This document shows, piece by piece, positions 53,650-64,000 of a stretch of 64,000 nt of DNA. This DNA comes from Roseisalinus antarcticus. Lineage in GTDB: Bacteria; Pseudomonadota; Alphaproteobacteria; Rhodobacterales; Rhodobacteraceae. The stretch spans positions 62,001 through 126,000 of the forward strand of contig NZ_FWFZ01000008.1 in the NCBI RefSeq assembly GCF_900172355.1. The letters are read 5' to 3'. The notes under the pieces are model-generated. The model was not told the DNA's origin and searched no databases. It saw nothing but the letters and a program-made list of their open reading frames with translations. Numbering within the stretch: the first letter of the stretch is position 1; the number at the start of each line of letters is the position of its first letter. The position numbers and the translations under genes were made by a program.

Positions 53650-54588
53650 ATGAGCGTGGCGGTCATCGACCTGCAGGAATTCGAACAGGGCAGCGCAGCG
53701 GAGCGGGCGCGGGTCGCCGCGCAGGTCGACAGCGCCTGCCGCGAGACCGGGTTCCTGGTCATCTCCGGGCACGGCGTGCCCGAGGCCGATATCGCGGATA
53801 TCAGGCAGGCCGTGGCAATGTTCTTTGCCGCGTCCGAAGACATCAAGCGCGATGTGCGGGCGGGGCCCGGCCAGCCCTATGGATGGCTGGGCATGGGCAC
53901 CGAGGCGCTGGCGAAGTCGCGCGGTGAGCAGACGCCCCCAGACCTGAAGGAAAGCTTCAACGGCGGGCCGCTGACCCGGCCCGAGGGCGAAGGTGACCCG
54001 GACGCGCTGGCCTTCTGCTATGCGGTTACGCCCTATCCGCGGGTGCCGGGGTTTCGCGAGGCCTGGCAGGGCTATTATCGTCGGATGGAGCGGCTGGCGC
54101 AGCAGGTCATGGCGCTGTTCGCCGTGGCGCTGGGCCGGGATGCGGGGTTCTTCGAGCCCTACATCGACGCGCCCATCTCGGCCTTGCGGGCGCTGAATTA
54201 TCCCGCCACGGACCGTCCCGCCGAGGTGGGCCAGCAGCGGGCGGGGGCGCATACCGATTATGGCTCGCTGACGATCCTTCTGCCCGATGCGGGCAGCCGC
54301 GGGCTCGAGATCCTGTCGCCGTCGGGGGAGTGGGTGCCGGTGGATGCTCCCGAGGGGGCGTTCGTCATCAACATCGGCGACCTGATGGAGCTGTGGACCG
54401 GTGGCGCGTGGCGGTCGACCTTGCACCGTGTGGTGGTGCCGGCGGAGCTCGCCGGAAGGCAGCGCGCTTCGCTGGCGTTCTTTCACCAGCCAAACTGGCA
54501 CGCCGAGGTGCGGCCGCTGGAAGGCGATGGCGATGCGGTGACCTCGGGCCCCTATCTGATGGCGAAATTCGCCGCGGCGACGACCTGA
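53650..54588 (+). CDS. 2-oxoglutarate/Fe(II)-dependent oxygenase, isopenicillin N synthase family
   Basis: A 312-aa non-haem iron oxygenase. The DIOX_N part has IDLQEFEQGSAAERARVAAQ and ETGFLVISGHGVPE. The double-stranded beta helix core has the iron triad H201, D203 (AHTDYGS) and H259 (TLHRVVVP). R272 (RQRASLAFF) is placed to bind 2-oxoglutarate. The substrate is unknown; bacterial members act on diverse small molecules including pyrimidines and ethylene precursors. Monocistronic. The GC-hairpin/CCAGAAGAAG element copy 2 follows it. Confidence 0.9.
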   Translation: MSVAVIDLQEFEQGSAAERARVAAQVDSACRETGFLVISGHGVPEADIADIRQAVAMFFAASEDIKRDVRAGPGQPYGWLGMGTEALAKSRGEQTPPDLKESFNGGPLTRPEGEGDPDALAFCYAVTPYPRVPGFREAWQGYYRRMERLAQQVMALFAVALGRDAGFFEPYIDAPISALRALNYPATDRPAEVGQQRAGAHTDYGSLTILLPDAGSRGLEILSPSGEWVPVDAPEGAFVINIGDLMELWTGGAWRSTLHRVVVPAELAGRQRASLAFFHQPNWHAEVRPLEGDGDAVTSGPYLMAKFAAATT

Positions 54589-54608
54589 GCCTGCGGAAAC
54601 CGGGCAAA

Positions 54609-54681
54609 GGGGGGCTGTCTGCCCCCCTCTCGGCCCTGACGGGCCAATTCACCCCCCGAGGATATTTCGGACCAGAAGAAG
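54609..54681 (+). repeat. GC-hairpin plus GAGGATATTT...CCAGAAGAAG element, copy 2
   Basis: GGGGGGC-TGTCT-GCCCCCC (54609-54627), then GGCCC-TGAC-GGGCC (54632-54645), then a C-run, GAGGATATTT and CCAGAAGAAG to 54681. Compared with copy 1 at 18674-18744 the last 25 bases differ at two positions, while the hairpins keep their form with different bases. It follows an oxygenase gene and precedes an epimerase gene by 116 bp. Confidence 0.7.
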
Positions 54682-54797
54682 GGGCCGGGTGGCGCGGGCT
54701 TTCGGCGGAGGGGCCGGGCCTTTGGCGGACCGATCCCCGACATTGAAGCGGCGGCGCAGGGTGCTACGATCCCGCTCGAAGAAAGAGGAGATCTGGT

Positions 54798-55694
54798 ATG
54801 CGCATTTTCTTTACGGGCGGCAGTGGCAAGGCGGGGCGGCACGTGGTTCCCTACCTGCTGGAGCAGGGGCACCGGGTGACCAATGCGGACCTCGTGCCGC
54901 TGGATCATCCCGGGGTGAACAACCTTCGGGTCGATCTGACCGACGGGGCCCAGGTCTATTCCGCGCTGAACGCGCTGGCGGGCTTCGACGAGCTCGATCT
55001 GGACGCGGTTCCGGCCTATGACGCGATCGTGCATTTCGCGGCGATCCCGGCGATCCTGGTGCGGCCGGACCAGGAGATCTACCGGATCAACACGATCAGC
55101 ACTTACAACGTCATGGAAGCGGCGGTGAAATACGGGATCCCGAAGGTAATCTTCGCCTCGTCCGAGACGACCTACGGCATCTGTTTCGCGCAAGGGGAGG
55201 CCAAGCCTCTCTATGTGCCCGTAGACGAGGCGCATCCGGTGGTGCCCCATGACAGCTATGCCATGTCCAAGGTGGCCAATGAGGTGACAGGGCGGTCCTT
55301 CCAGGCGCGATCGGGGGTCGACATCTACGGGCTGCGGATCAACAACGTGGTCGAACCGCATGAATATGCGCAGAATTTCCCGGATTATCTTGCGGACCCC
55401 GCGATCCGGCGGCGCAACATCTTCGCCTATATCGACGCCCGAGACCTCGGGCACATGGTGGATCGCTGCCTGCATGTGGACGGGCTGGGGTTCGAGGTCT
55501 TCAACGTGGCCAACCCGGACATGTCCGTCGCTGCCAAGACGGACGAGATCATCCGGGACTTCTACGCGGGCGTCGAGAAGAAGCGCGAGATGGGACCGGA
55601 CGAGACCTTCTATTCCATCGAGAAGGCGCAGCGCCTGCTCGGCTACGCGCCCAAGCACAGCTGGCGGGATGTTCTGGACGATCCACGAGGGTAA
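54798..55694 (+). CDS. NAD-dependent epimerase/dehydratase (extended SDR)
   Basis: A 298-aa extended short-chain dehydrogenase. The N-terminal Rossmann motif is FFTGGSGKAG, HFAAIPAI follows, and the catalytic Tyr-Lys pair is in DSYAMSK with Ser in FASSETTYG. The C-terminal half has YIDARDLGHMVDRCLH. The substrate is probably a nucleotide sugar or sugar acid; a uronate dehydrogenase-like role is possible but not shown. AAAGAGGAGAT precedes the ATG. It ends 17 bp before the palindrome at 55712-55735. Confidence 0.9.
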   Translation: MRIFFTGGSGKAGRHVVPYLLEQGHRVTNADLVPLDHPGVNNLRVDLTDGAQVYSALNALAGFDELDLDAVPAYDAIVHFAAIPAILVRPDQEIYRINTISTYNVMEAAVKYGIPKVIFASSETTYGICFAQGEAKPLYVPVDEAHPVVPHDSYAMSKVANEVTGRSFQARSGVDIYGLRINNVVEPHEYAQNFPDYLADPAIRRRNIFAYIDARDLGHMVDRCLHVDGLGFEVFNVANPDMSVAAKTDEIIRDFYAGVEKKREMGPDETFYSIEKAQRLLGYAPKHSWRDVLDDPRG

Positions 55695-55711
55695 GCGGTT
55701 GCATCCGGGCG

Positions 55712-55735
55712 CCAGATTATTCGCGAATAATCTGG
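55712..55735. repeat. 24-bp palindrome of the TATTCGCGAATA family
   Basis: A perfect 24-bp palindrome identical to the copy at 13687-13710 (core ATTATTCGCGAATAAT). It fills most of the 45-bp gap between the convergent epimerase and lytic transglycosylase genes, only 4 bp from the latter's stop. Confidence 0.88.
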
Positions 55736-55739
55736 TCGC

Positions 55740-56984
55740 TCATCGCAACCGCCGGAGCAGGTCGGCCGACGGCGTGCCTGTCACGGGCAGACCGTTGGCG
55801 GCCTGGTAGGCCTCGATCGCCCCGGTGGTATTGCCGCCGATCACACCGTCCGGCTCGCCGGCATCGAACCCCGCGCGGGTCAACCCCCGCTGCAACGCCT
55901 GACGGTCCTGCAGGCGCAGCCCGTTCGCATCGGGCGGAAATCCGCCGCGAACGGGGCCTCCACCAGCGATCCGGTCGCCCAGGTGCCCGACGCCGATCAC
56001 GTAGTTCACGGCGTTGTTGTAGCGGCTGATGACCGTGAAGTTGCGGAACACCATGAACGCAGGCCCTCCGGGCTGAGGCACCAGGATCGAGGCAGCGCCG
56101 AAATCTCGCACCGGCGCACCCGCCATGTCGCGCACCCCCCGGGCTGTCCAGTCGGAGACCGGGCGGTCTTTTCCCCGGCCCGCGAGGCTGCTGTCGAAAT
56201 CTGCCGGAAGCCGGACTTCTACCCCCCAGGGCGCCCCGCGCCGCCACCCGTTCCGCGACAGGTAATTCGCGGTTGAGGCGAGCGAATCCGTCGGATCCTC
56301 CGACCAGATGTCCCGCCGGCCGTCGCCCGTGAAATCGACCGCAAACCCCTCGTAGGAGGTCGGTATGAACTGCGTGTGGCCCATCGCGCCGGCCCAGCTG
56401 CCGGTCAGCGTCTCGGGCCTGGTGTCGCCGGATTGCAGGATCCGCAGCGCCGCCATCAGTTGATCCTCGAAGAAATCCCCGCGCCGGCCGTCATAGGCCA
56501 GGGTCGAGGTCGAGGACACGACCGGGATCGTCCCGCGCCGTGTGCCATAGCTGCTCTCCATCCCCCAGACCGCCGTCACCACGTGCCCGGGCACGCCGAA
56601 CCGCTCCTCTATCGCCGAAAGGACCGGGCGCAGGCGGGCATACTGCGCCCGCCCGTTCGCCACCCGCTCGTCATTCGCGGCGATCTGCAGGTAATCCTCC
56701 AGCGTGCGGCGAAATTCCGTCTGGTTGCGGTCGCGCTCGATCACGCCCGGCAGATAGCCGGCCCCCGCGAAGGCGCGCTCAAGCACTGACGCGGACACCC
56801 CCCGCCCCGCCGCCCGCTCCCTGAAGGCGGCAACCCAGGCGTCCCAACCGGCATTCGGCTGGGGCAGCAGCGCCGGATCCACAACATCGCCCGCCGCCCC
56901 GGCAGCGAGCCGCGTCCGCCCGCCACAGGCCGACAGCGCCGACCCGGCCAGTCCCAGAAAGAAGGTTCGTCTGCTCAGTTTCAT
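55740..56984 (-). CDS. Lytic murein transglycosylase (MltB type) with peptidoglycan-binding domain
   Basis: A 414-aa lipoprotein: SRRTFFLGLAGSALSACGG combines a Tat-like twin Arg with a lipobox (LSAC). The catalytic domain of the SLT_2/MltB group has AVWGMESSYGTRRG with the acid Glu, GAMGHTQFIPTSYEGFAVDF, and DSLASTANYLSRNGW. A C-terminal PG_binding_1 domain follows (RQALQRGLTRAGFDAGEPDG; QAANGLPVTGTPSADLL). It cleaves glycan strands to 1,6-anhydro ends. The start at 56984 is chosen for the signal peptide. Confidence 0.94.
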   Translation of the reverse strand: MKLSRRTFFLGLAGSALSACGGRTRLAAGAAGDVVDPALLPQPNAGWDAWVAAFRERAAGRGVSASVLERAFAGAGYLPGVIERDRNQTEFRRTLEDYLQIAANDERVANGRAQYARLRPVLSAIEERFGVPGHVVTAVWGMESSYGTRRGTIPVVSSTSTLAYDGRRGDFFEDQLMAALRILQSGDTRPETLTGSWAGAMGHTQFIPTSYEGFAVDFTGDGRRDIWSEDPTDSLASTANYLSRNGWRRGAPWGVEVRLPADFDSSLAGRGKDRPVSDWTARGVRDMAGAPVRDFGAASILVPQPGGPAFMVFRNFTVISRYNNAVNYVIGVGHLGDRIAGGGPVRGGFPPDANGLRLQDRQALQRGLTRAGFDAGEPDGVIGGNTTGAIEAYQAANGLPVTGTPSADLLRRLR

Positions 56985-57085
56985 CACGCCAATGCCCCAC
57001 CGTTTCCCCAAGGCATGGCGCTACCGCCCCCACCGGCGCAAGGAAATTTTCTGCGCGGCCCTGCGGACCGGCAAGTCCCTGCCTC

Positions 57086-57721
57086 TCAATGAAGCGCGAT
57101 CAGCCGGCGCTGCAGGGGCAGAAGACCGGTGAACGCCGCGACCGCCTCCGCCTGCAGCGAAGCGCCTGCCAGCTCGCGCCAGACGGCGAAGCCCTTCTGA
57201 CGCAGAAGGTCCGCGGCCGGATGGTCGCGATCGTAGGGCGCCGGCACCCGCTTCAACTCTGGCTCCCGCAGTGAGAATCCAGAGCGCTGCGCCGCCGCGA
57301 CAAGGTCGAGCCACTCCCCTGGCGCATCATCCACCGCCGCCCGATAGAGAGGGAGCGTCTGGCCGTCGAACGCCATGATCCCGCCGCCGGCCGTCAGGTA
57401 CTCCAGCCCGATGCCCAGGAAAAAGGCCGGCCCCGGCCCACCCGCCGCGGCCCGGACGGACCACATCATGTGCAGGTGCAGCGTGTAGGGAGTCTTGTCC
57501 TTCGAGAACCGCACATCCCTGTTGGGCCGGAACAGCTTCGTGGACACCGGCGCCCCCATGAACTTGCCGAGCGGGGCAGAAAGCCTCTCCAGAAGCCCCA
57601 GCGCCGGCGCCTTCAACTTGTCCTCAAAGGTCGCCTTGTGCTCGAGAAACCACGCGCGGCTGTTGTTGTCGGCAAGCTCCGAAAGAAACCGCCGCGCGTC
57701 CGTTACAAGCTGATCGGCCAT
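57086..57721 (-). CDS. DUF2461 family protein
   Basis: A 211-aa cytosolic protein of DUF2461 (FLSELADNNSRAWFLEHKAT; LFRPNRDVRFSKDKTPYTLH; FFLGIGLEYLTAGGGIMAFD). Function unknown; conserved across bacteria and some eukaryotes. The start at 57721 has GGAGA upstream at good spacing; an upstream GTG in frame is the alternative. It is on the same strand as the transglycosylase but separated by 101 bp. Confidence 0.88.
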   Translation of the reverse strand: MADQLVTDARRFLSELADNNSRAWFLEHKATFEDKLKAPALGLLERLSAPLGKFMGAPVSTKLFRPNRDVRFSKDKTPYTLHLHMMWSVRAAAGGPGPAFFLGIGLEYLTAGGGIMAFDGQTLPLYRAAVDDAPGEWLDLVAAAQRSGFSLREPELKRVPAPYDRDHPAADLLRQKGFAVWRELAGASLQAEAVAAFTGLLPLQRRLIALH

Positions 57722-58009
57722 GGCCGTCTCTCCGTCATCGCCCACTCATAGTCTGACCTCTGGGACAGAGAAGTCCATGCCCGGATCATGGCCCTGCGCC
57801 CCGCTTGATGACAGAACGCTGTCACCAACCCCTTCATCTTGGCAGGAATACTCCCGCCGGAGGCTCCTGTCCCCGCCCCCCCGCCGACGGGCCCGCAGGA
57901 GGGGCGCCACCTGACAGGGCACGACGGACGAGGCCCGGAACAGCGATCAATCCCCGACGGGGGCGCTCCCCACTGGACCCGTGCAAAGCTTCGTCGTATG
58001 CGCAGCAGC

Positions 58010-59422
58010 ATGAGCCAGACCGATCGACCAGGCCGCTTCGGCCATCTCGGGCAGGGCCGGACGGGACACGTCCGGGCGCTGCTGGTGCTCGGCCTGCCAC
58101 TGATCGGCTCGAATGTCGCGCAGAACGCGATCGGCTTCGTCGATGTGGTGATGCTCGGCTGGTACGATGTCACGGCGCTGGCCGCGGTCTCCATCGCGAC
58201 GCCGGTGTTCTTCACCCTGTTCCTGCTCTGCGCGGGCTTCGCCTGGGCGGTGACGCCGTTGGTGGCCGAGGGGATAGAGGCCGACGACATCGTCGCGGTG
58301 CGCCGCGTCACCCGGATGGGGCTCTGGCTGTCGGTCGCGGCGGGGCTCGCGGTGATGCCGGTGTTCTGGTGGTCCGGACCGCTGCTGCGTGCGCTCGGGC
58401 AGACGGATAGTGTCGCCTCGCAGGCGCAGGCCTACCTGCGCATCGCCGGATGGGGCGTGATCCCCGCGCTCTTCGTGGTCACCCTGCGCTCTTTCCTCTC
58501 CGCGCTCGAGATAACGCGGATCATCCTGATCGTCACCGTCGCCTCGGCGATCCTGAACGCCGGCCTGAACTGGGTGCTGATCTTCGGCAACCTGGGCGCC
58601 CCCGAGCTGGGCCTGCAGGGCGCGGCCATCGCCTCGGTTTCGCTTCAGGTGGCGGCGTTCTTCGGCCTGGTGGCCTATACCCGGCGCCATTGCGCCGAGT
58701 TCGACCTCTTCACCCGGCTCTGGCGCTTCGACAGCCAGATCGCGGCACGGGTGTTTAGCCTCGGCCTGCCGATGGGGCTGACAACCGTCGCCGAGGCCGC
58801 GCTCTTCAGCTTCACCGCCATCATGATGGGCTGGATCAACGAGATCTGGCTCGCGGCGCACGGGGTGGCGCTGCAACTGGCCTCGATGGTGTTCATGGTC
58901 CACCTCGGCCTGTCGCAGGCCGCCACCGTCCGCGCCGGCCGCGCCTTCGGCCGCCGCGACGAGGCCGCTCTGCGGGCGGGCGGCAAGGCGGCGATGCTGC
59001 TGTCGGGGCTGGTGTCGGGCGCCACGGTCCTGCTGTTCCTCGGTGTGCCGGCGTTCCTGATGGAGCTTTTCGTGGACCCGGCCGACCCGGCGCGGGACGC
59101 GATCGTCGCGGCGGGCGTCACGCTGCTTGCCATCGCGGCGCTGTTCCAGGTCGTCGACGCGGCCCAGGTCATGACCATCGGCCTGCTGCGCGGGGTGCAG
59201 GATACCGCCGTGCCGCTGCTGATCGCCACGGTCAGCTATTACATGCTGGGCCTGCCCGCGGGCTATGTCTTCGGCTTCGTCTTCGGCCTGGGCGGTCCCG
59301 GGGTCTGGCTCGGCATGGTCGTGGGGCTGGGGGCCGCCGGCATCATGCTGTCGCTGCGCTTCTGGCTCTGGACCGGGCGGCTGGCCCCGCGCCCCGGCCT
59401 TTCGGCCCCCGGTCCCGGCTAG
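58010..59422 (+). CDS. MATE-family efflux transporter
   Basis: A 470-aa, twelve-helix MATE exporter of the DinF/NorM type (LVLGLPLIGSNVAQNAIGFV; DVVMLGWYDVTALAAVSIAT; FMVHLGLSQAATVRAGRAFG). It probably extrudes cationic drugs or metabolites with H+ or Na+. The start at 58010 (MSQTDRPGR) or 58000 bp region ATG at 57998; longer in-frame extensions upstream are Pro-rich and non-homologous. Its TAG interlocks with the TAG of the convergent phosphatase gene in CTAG. Confidence 0.9.
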   Translation: MSQTDRPGRFGHLGQGRTGHVRALLVLGLPLIGSNVAQNAIGFVDVVMLGWYDVTALAAVSIATPVFFTLFLLCAGFAWAVTPLVAEGIEADDIVAVRRVTRMGLWLSVAAGLAVMPVFWWSGPLLRALGQTDSVASQAQAYLRIAGWGVIPALFVVTLRSFLSALEITRIILIVTVASAILNAGLNWVLIFGNLGAPELGLQGAAIASVSLQVAAFFGLVAYTRRHCAEFDLFTRLWRFDSQIAARVFSLGLPMGLTTVAEAALFSFTAIMMGWINEIWLAAHGVALQLASMVFMVHLGLSQAATVRAGRAFGRRDEAALRAGGKAAMLLSGLVSGATVLLFLGVPAFLMELFVDPADPARDAIVAAGVTLLAIAALFQVVDAAQVMTIGLLRGVQDTAVPLLIATVSYYMLGLPAGYVFGFVFGLGGPGVWLGMVVGLGAAGIMLSLRFWLWTGRLAPRPGLSAPGPG

Positions 59423-60108
59423 CCCCGCTTGCGGGGGCGGCGGGCTGCATGGGCCGCCTTGGCGGCTTCCTTGGTGTATTCCGTGCGGATCCAGGTATCG
59501 ATCGCGATCGGCGCGCGGGCATTGCGCGCCTCGTAGAGATCGAGGATGTCATCCATGATCCCGGCGGCCGAGTTGCGCCAGTGCAGGTGCGTCCAGTGCA
59601 GCTGCCGGCGGGCCTCGTCCAGTCTCTGCCCCTCCTTCAGCATCATCCAGAGCACCGCCGCCAGCCCGGTCCGGTCGGCGCCCGACTTGCAATGCATCAG
59701 GAACGGCCGCTCGATGCTCTCGAAGGCATCGAGCAGCGCGACCAGCCGCTCGCGCACCGGGGCCTTGGTCGCGTTCAGCTTCACGTCCACCAGCTTCAGG
59801 CCAAGCTCCGCGCAATCCTCGCGCAGGAACAGGTAATGGGCAAAGACATCCTCGCCCCGCAGGTTCAGGATCGTGCGCACGCCCTTGCCGTCGCGCAGCG
59901 CCTTCAACCGGGCGCGGCTGGGCTGGTTCGAGCGCCAGACACCGGGGGCGATTTCCTTCTGGTTCGACCAGAGCCGACGCAGCTGGGCATGGTCGAGCCA
60001 GTTGTAATGCCAGCGCGACCGCCGCCGCTGCGCGGGGTCACTGATGTCGGTGCCGAAGCCGCGCCGCCATTTCTGTTCCGCGCGTTGCAAGGTCTTGAAC
60101 AGGGTCAT
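59419..60108 (-). CDS. Tyrosine/dual-specificity protein phosphatase-like protein
   Basis: A 229-aa protein with the CX5R catalytic loop HCKSGADRTG (C140, R146). The general-acid region may be LNLRGEDVFAHYLFL. It resembles Siw14/DUF442-like and PTP-like phosphatases that act on phosphotyrosine or inositol phosphates. No signal peptide. The start at 60108 (MTLFKTLQRAEQ) is preferred to a GTG nine bases upstream. The C-terminus is rich in Lys/Arg/Ala. Convergent with the MATE gene with interlocked stops. Confidence 0.88.
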   Translation of the reverse strand: MTLFKTLQRAEQKWRRGFGTDISDPAQRRRSRWHYNWLDHAQLRRLWSNQKEIAPGVWRSNQPSRARLKALRDGKGVRTILNLRGEDVFAHYLFLREDCAELGLKLVDVKLNATKAPVRERLVALLDAFESIERPFLMHCKSGADRTGLAAVLWMMLKEGQRLDEARRQLHWTHLHWRNSAAGIMDDILDLYEARNARAPIAIDTWIRTEYTKEAAKAAHAARRPRKRG

Positions 60109-60166
60109 CCCGGGCACTTGGCGTTTGGCCGCCTGAAATGCAAGCCGCGCGGCGCGGGGCCGGGGG

Positions 60167-60580
60167 TCAGGTCTCGCCCCGGGCCTTCATCAGCCGGTCG
60201 GCCTTCTTGCGCACCAGGACACTGCGCAGGTCGTGCATCGCCAGAAGCAGCGCGTCGGTCACGTCCTCAAGCTGCTCGTCGGTCGCGCTCGACTGGATCC
60301 ACTGGGTGGTGATGTTGAGGTAATCGACCGCCCTGTGGATGTCGTCAATGTCGCGCTTGGCCAGCAGGGCCGTGCGCGCGGCCATCCAGGCCTCGATCTC
60401 GGACAGATCGTCGGGGGTCAGGGTGCGGTCGCCGTGAGGTTTGATCTCGCCCTTCTTGACGTTGACCACCGCGATCTGGTCCATCTCGATCCGCCGCTGC
60501 CGGTTCTCGGTGTCTACCCGGAACACGAAAGCCCCGTTCTCGCGGACCCGGAAGTAATAATCCGGAAGCTCTGAGCCCAT
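60167..60580 (-). CDS. Conserved hypothetical protein
   Basis: A 137-aa soluble protein (MGSELPDYYFRVRENGAFVF; RRIEMDQIAVVNVKKGEIKP) with a helical C-terminal half (LEDVTDALLLAMHDLRSVLV). No family recognised. The start at 60580 is taken because GGGCAGA lies upstream and earlier in-frame sequence is Arg-rich filler. It is 29 bp downstream of the aminotransferase gene on the same strand and may be co-transcribed with it. Confidence 0.72.
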   Translation of the reverse strand: MGSELPDYYFRVRENGAFVFRVDTENRQRRIEMDQIAVVNVKKGEIKPHGDRTLTPDDLSEIEAWMAARTALLAKRDIDDIHRAVDYLNITTQWIQSSATDEQLEDVTDALLLAMHDLRSVLVRKKADRLMKARGET

Positions 60581-60609
60581 GTCTGCCCCTTTGCCCTGCC
60601 GTGGCCGCC

Positions 60610-63183
<2,574 letters not shown>

Positions 63184-63512
63184 CGCCGCCGGACGTGCAT
63201 GTCGGCGGGTCGGCCGGCCGGTTGTCCGCGCCGTTCACGTGCGTTGCGGCCCGCAGCCGCAAAGATGCGCGGGCCCTTGGCGCCGGTCGGAGCGCAATCC
63301 AGGGCGCAGCGGGGCCTGACAGGGCGAAATCTCCGTCGCAGTCCTTCTCCAGAGAAAGCCCGAGCCTCACCGCCACCAGGTCCGCCCCGACCCCGGGCGC
63401 GTTCAAAGACCACGGTCTCGGGACAATGCCGTCGCTTGGCCTTCTCACGACCTCTCACGCCGTCTGATCCGCTGCCGGCGCCTCTCCTCCGGGGGAGCGG
63501 CCAAGGCGCGGC
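63184..63512. other. Intergenic stretch, hairpin near its left end
   Basis: 329 bp between the MarR-like gene and the zinc-ribbon gene. CCGCC and GGCGG with GAC/GTC extend a bulged hairpin at about 63186-63208, directly after the MarR-like stop, a possible terminator. Open frames on both strands in the rest look like GC-driven artefacts; no RBS or family supports them. Confidence 0.45.
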
Positions 63513-63731
63513 TCAGCCCGCGTCGCTCTGGTCGGTGGCGATTTCCGTGATGTCCGTGGCGATGGCATTCAGGACGAGCACCCCGGCCGCGAGGGCCACG
63601 ACGCTGACCACCGCGACATGGATCGAAGGCCGCTGAAACAGGTGTTTTGGGCTGCTGCACCGGCCGCAGGCGTGTCCTGACAATCGCATTCGATGCCCAC
63701 ACTCGGCGCACTTGAACAACCGGAACCTCAT
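63513..63731 (-). CDS. Small zinc-ribbon membrane protein
   Basis: A 72-aa protein: MRFRLFKCAECGHRMRLSGH has CAEC and then CGRC, a four-Cys zinc ribbon, followed by one membrane helix (IHVAVVSVVALAAGVLVLNA) and a short acidic tail. No family name known to me. The start at 63731 lies close before the first Cys; GGGAGAA lies upstream. Such proteins often associate with membrane stress or transport complexes. Confidence 0.6.
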   Translation of the reverse strand: MRFRLFKCAECGHRMRLSGHACGRCSSPKHLFQRPSIHVAVVSVVALAAGVLVLNAIATDITEIATDQSDAG

Positions 63732-64000
63732 CGTGGTTCTCCCAACGAATCTTCCCGACCAAAGCGGTGGGACAAAACAAAACCCCAACACCCATGCTTG
63801 TGATACAAATTGCGACGGGCAGACCTACCCCGGCGCCCGCTCGTCCGGGCGCATCAGGGGATAGTCAGGTATTCGTTATTCAGAAACGGGCAGGGCAGGA
63901 CTCATCGACCCCGCACCTTCATTCACACCATGAATGCCGCGCTGCAGCAAGCCGTAAACCATCTGGGCGCCGGCTTTCGTCTCGACGCCTGAAAAATGGC
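63732..64000. other. Right-edge region with no supported gene
   Basis: The 269 bp start AT-rich (to about 63810), which suits the promoter of the zinc-ribbon gene. A GCGCCCG and CGGGCGC hairpin lies at 63833-63852. A short plus-strand frame (MNAALQQAVNHLGAGFRLDA) ends at about 63992; it is too short and unsupported to call. Confidence 0.4.

Noticed and set aside
63195-63636. Small plus-strand frames right of the MarR-like gene
   Set aside because: They overlap the zinc-ribbon gene or lack start signals, and amino acid make-up is that of random GC-rich DNA.

Overview
The window is chromosomal DNA from a high-GC alphaproteobacterium, almost certainly of the order Rhodobacterales (Rhodobacteraceae/Paracoccaceae). 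The evidence is: a PccR-type short-chain fatty acyl-CoA regulator next to propionyl-CoA carboxylase genes, the znuA / zur-znuC-znuB layout, a short alphaproteobacterial-type ProS, HdaA, a VPLPA-CTERM-like sorting signal, and many small proteins of types typical of this order. By eye GC is about two thirds, with one clearly AT-rich islet at about 49.84-50.64 kb. I see no rRNA, tRNA, CRISPR array, transposase or prophage gene.

Layout. 0-3.4 kb: rpoD (cut by the left edge) and dnaG on the minus strand. 3.5-7.0 kb: a three-gene minus-strand operon (ymdB-like phosphodiesterase, DMT exporter, SLC13/TrkA-C permease) joined by ATGA overlaps. 7.2-10.6 kb: the zinc-uptake locus zur-znuC-znuB, divergent from znuA, with a Zur-box-like palindrome between them. 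10.7-14.2 kb: yebC, a glutamine amidotransferase, a DMT transporter broken by an in-frame stop, a YdcH-like protein and a CoxG-like protein. 14.2-26.7 kb: the methylmalonyl-CoA pathway region with pccR, an MFS exporter, pccB, four short overlapping genes including a RidA-like protein, a small lipoprotein, pccA and a B12-dependent methylmalonyl-CoA mutase. 26.9-30.1 kb: VOC protein, acetyltransferase, TerB/DnaJ protein, EEP-family phosphatase/nuclease and a small secreted protein. 30.1-36.8 kb (minus strand): PerM-type permease, hdaA, ppk, ppx and a solute-binding protein, which ties polyphosphate synthesis and turnover to the replication regulator HdaA. 36.9-43.0 kb: LuxR-type regulator, proS, DUF2937, ThuA, and a WYL regulator divergent from an epoxide hydrolase. 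43.3-49.7 kb: orphan peptide-type solute-binding protein, lolC-lolD, lipoprotein cytochrome c, DUF1194, HELTH lipoprotein and a small monooxygenase. 49.8-52.6 kb: AT-rich islet and parE. 52.8-57.7 kb: broken VPLPA-CTERM gene, 2OG-Fe(II) oxygenase, epimerase, lytic transglycosylase and DUF2461. 58-64 kb: MATE exporter, tyrosine phosphatase, aspartate-type aminotransferase, XRE-SdhE pair, MarR-like regulator and a zinc-ribbon membrane protein.

Three kinds of structure go beyond the genes. (1) A family of perfect 22-24 bp palindromes with core TATTCGCGAATA or TTATTCGCGAATAA occurs five times, always just past a stop codon. (2) A composite element of GC-rich hairpins plus GAGGATATTT and CCAGAAGAAG occurs twice. 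(3) Two genes carry single in-frame stop codons with the reading frame intact on both sides. I did not find a complete, clearly new multi-gene system. The best candidates for undescribed biology are the palindrome family, the AT-rich two-ORF islet that begins at the parE stop codon, and the short-gene operon between pccB and pccA.
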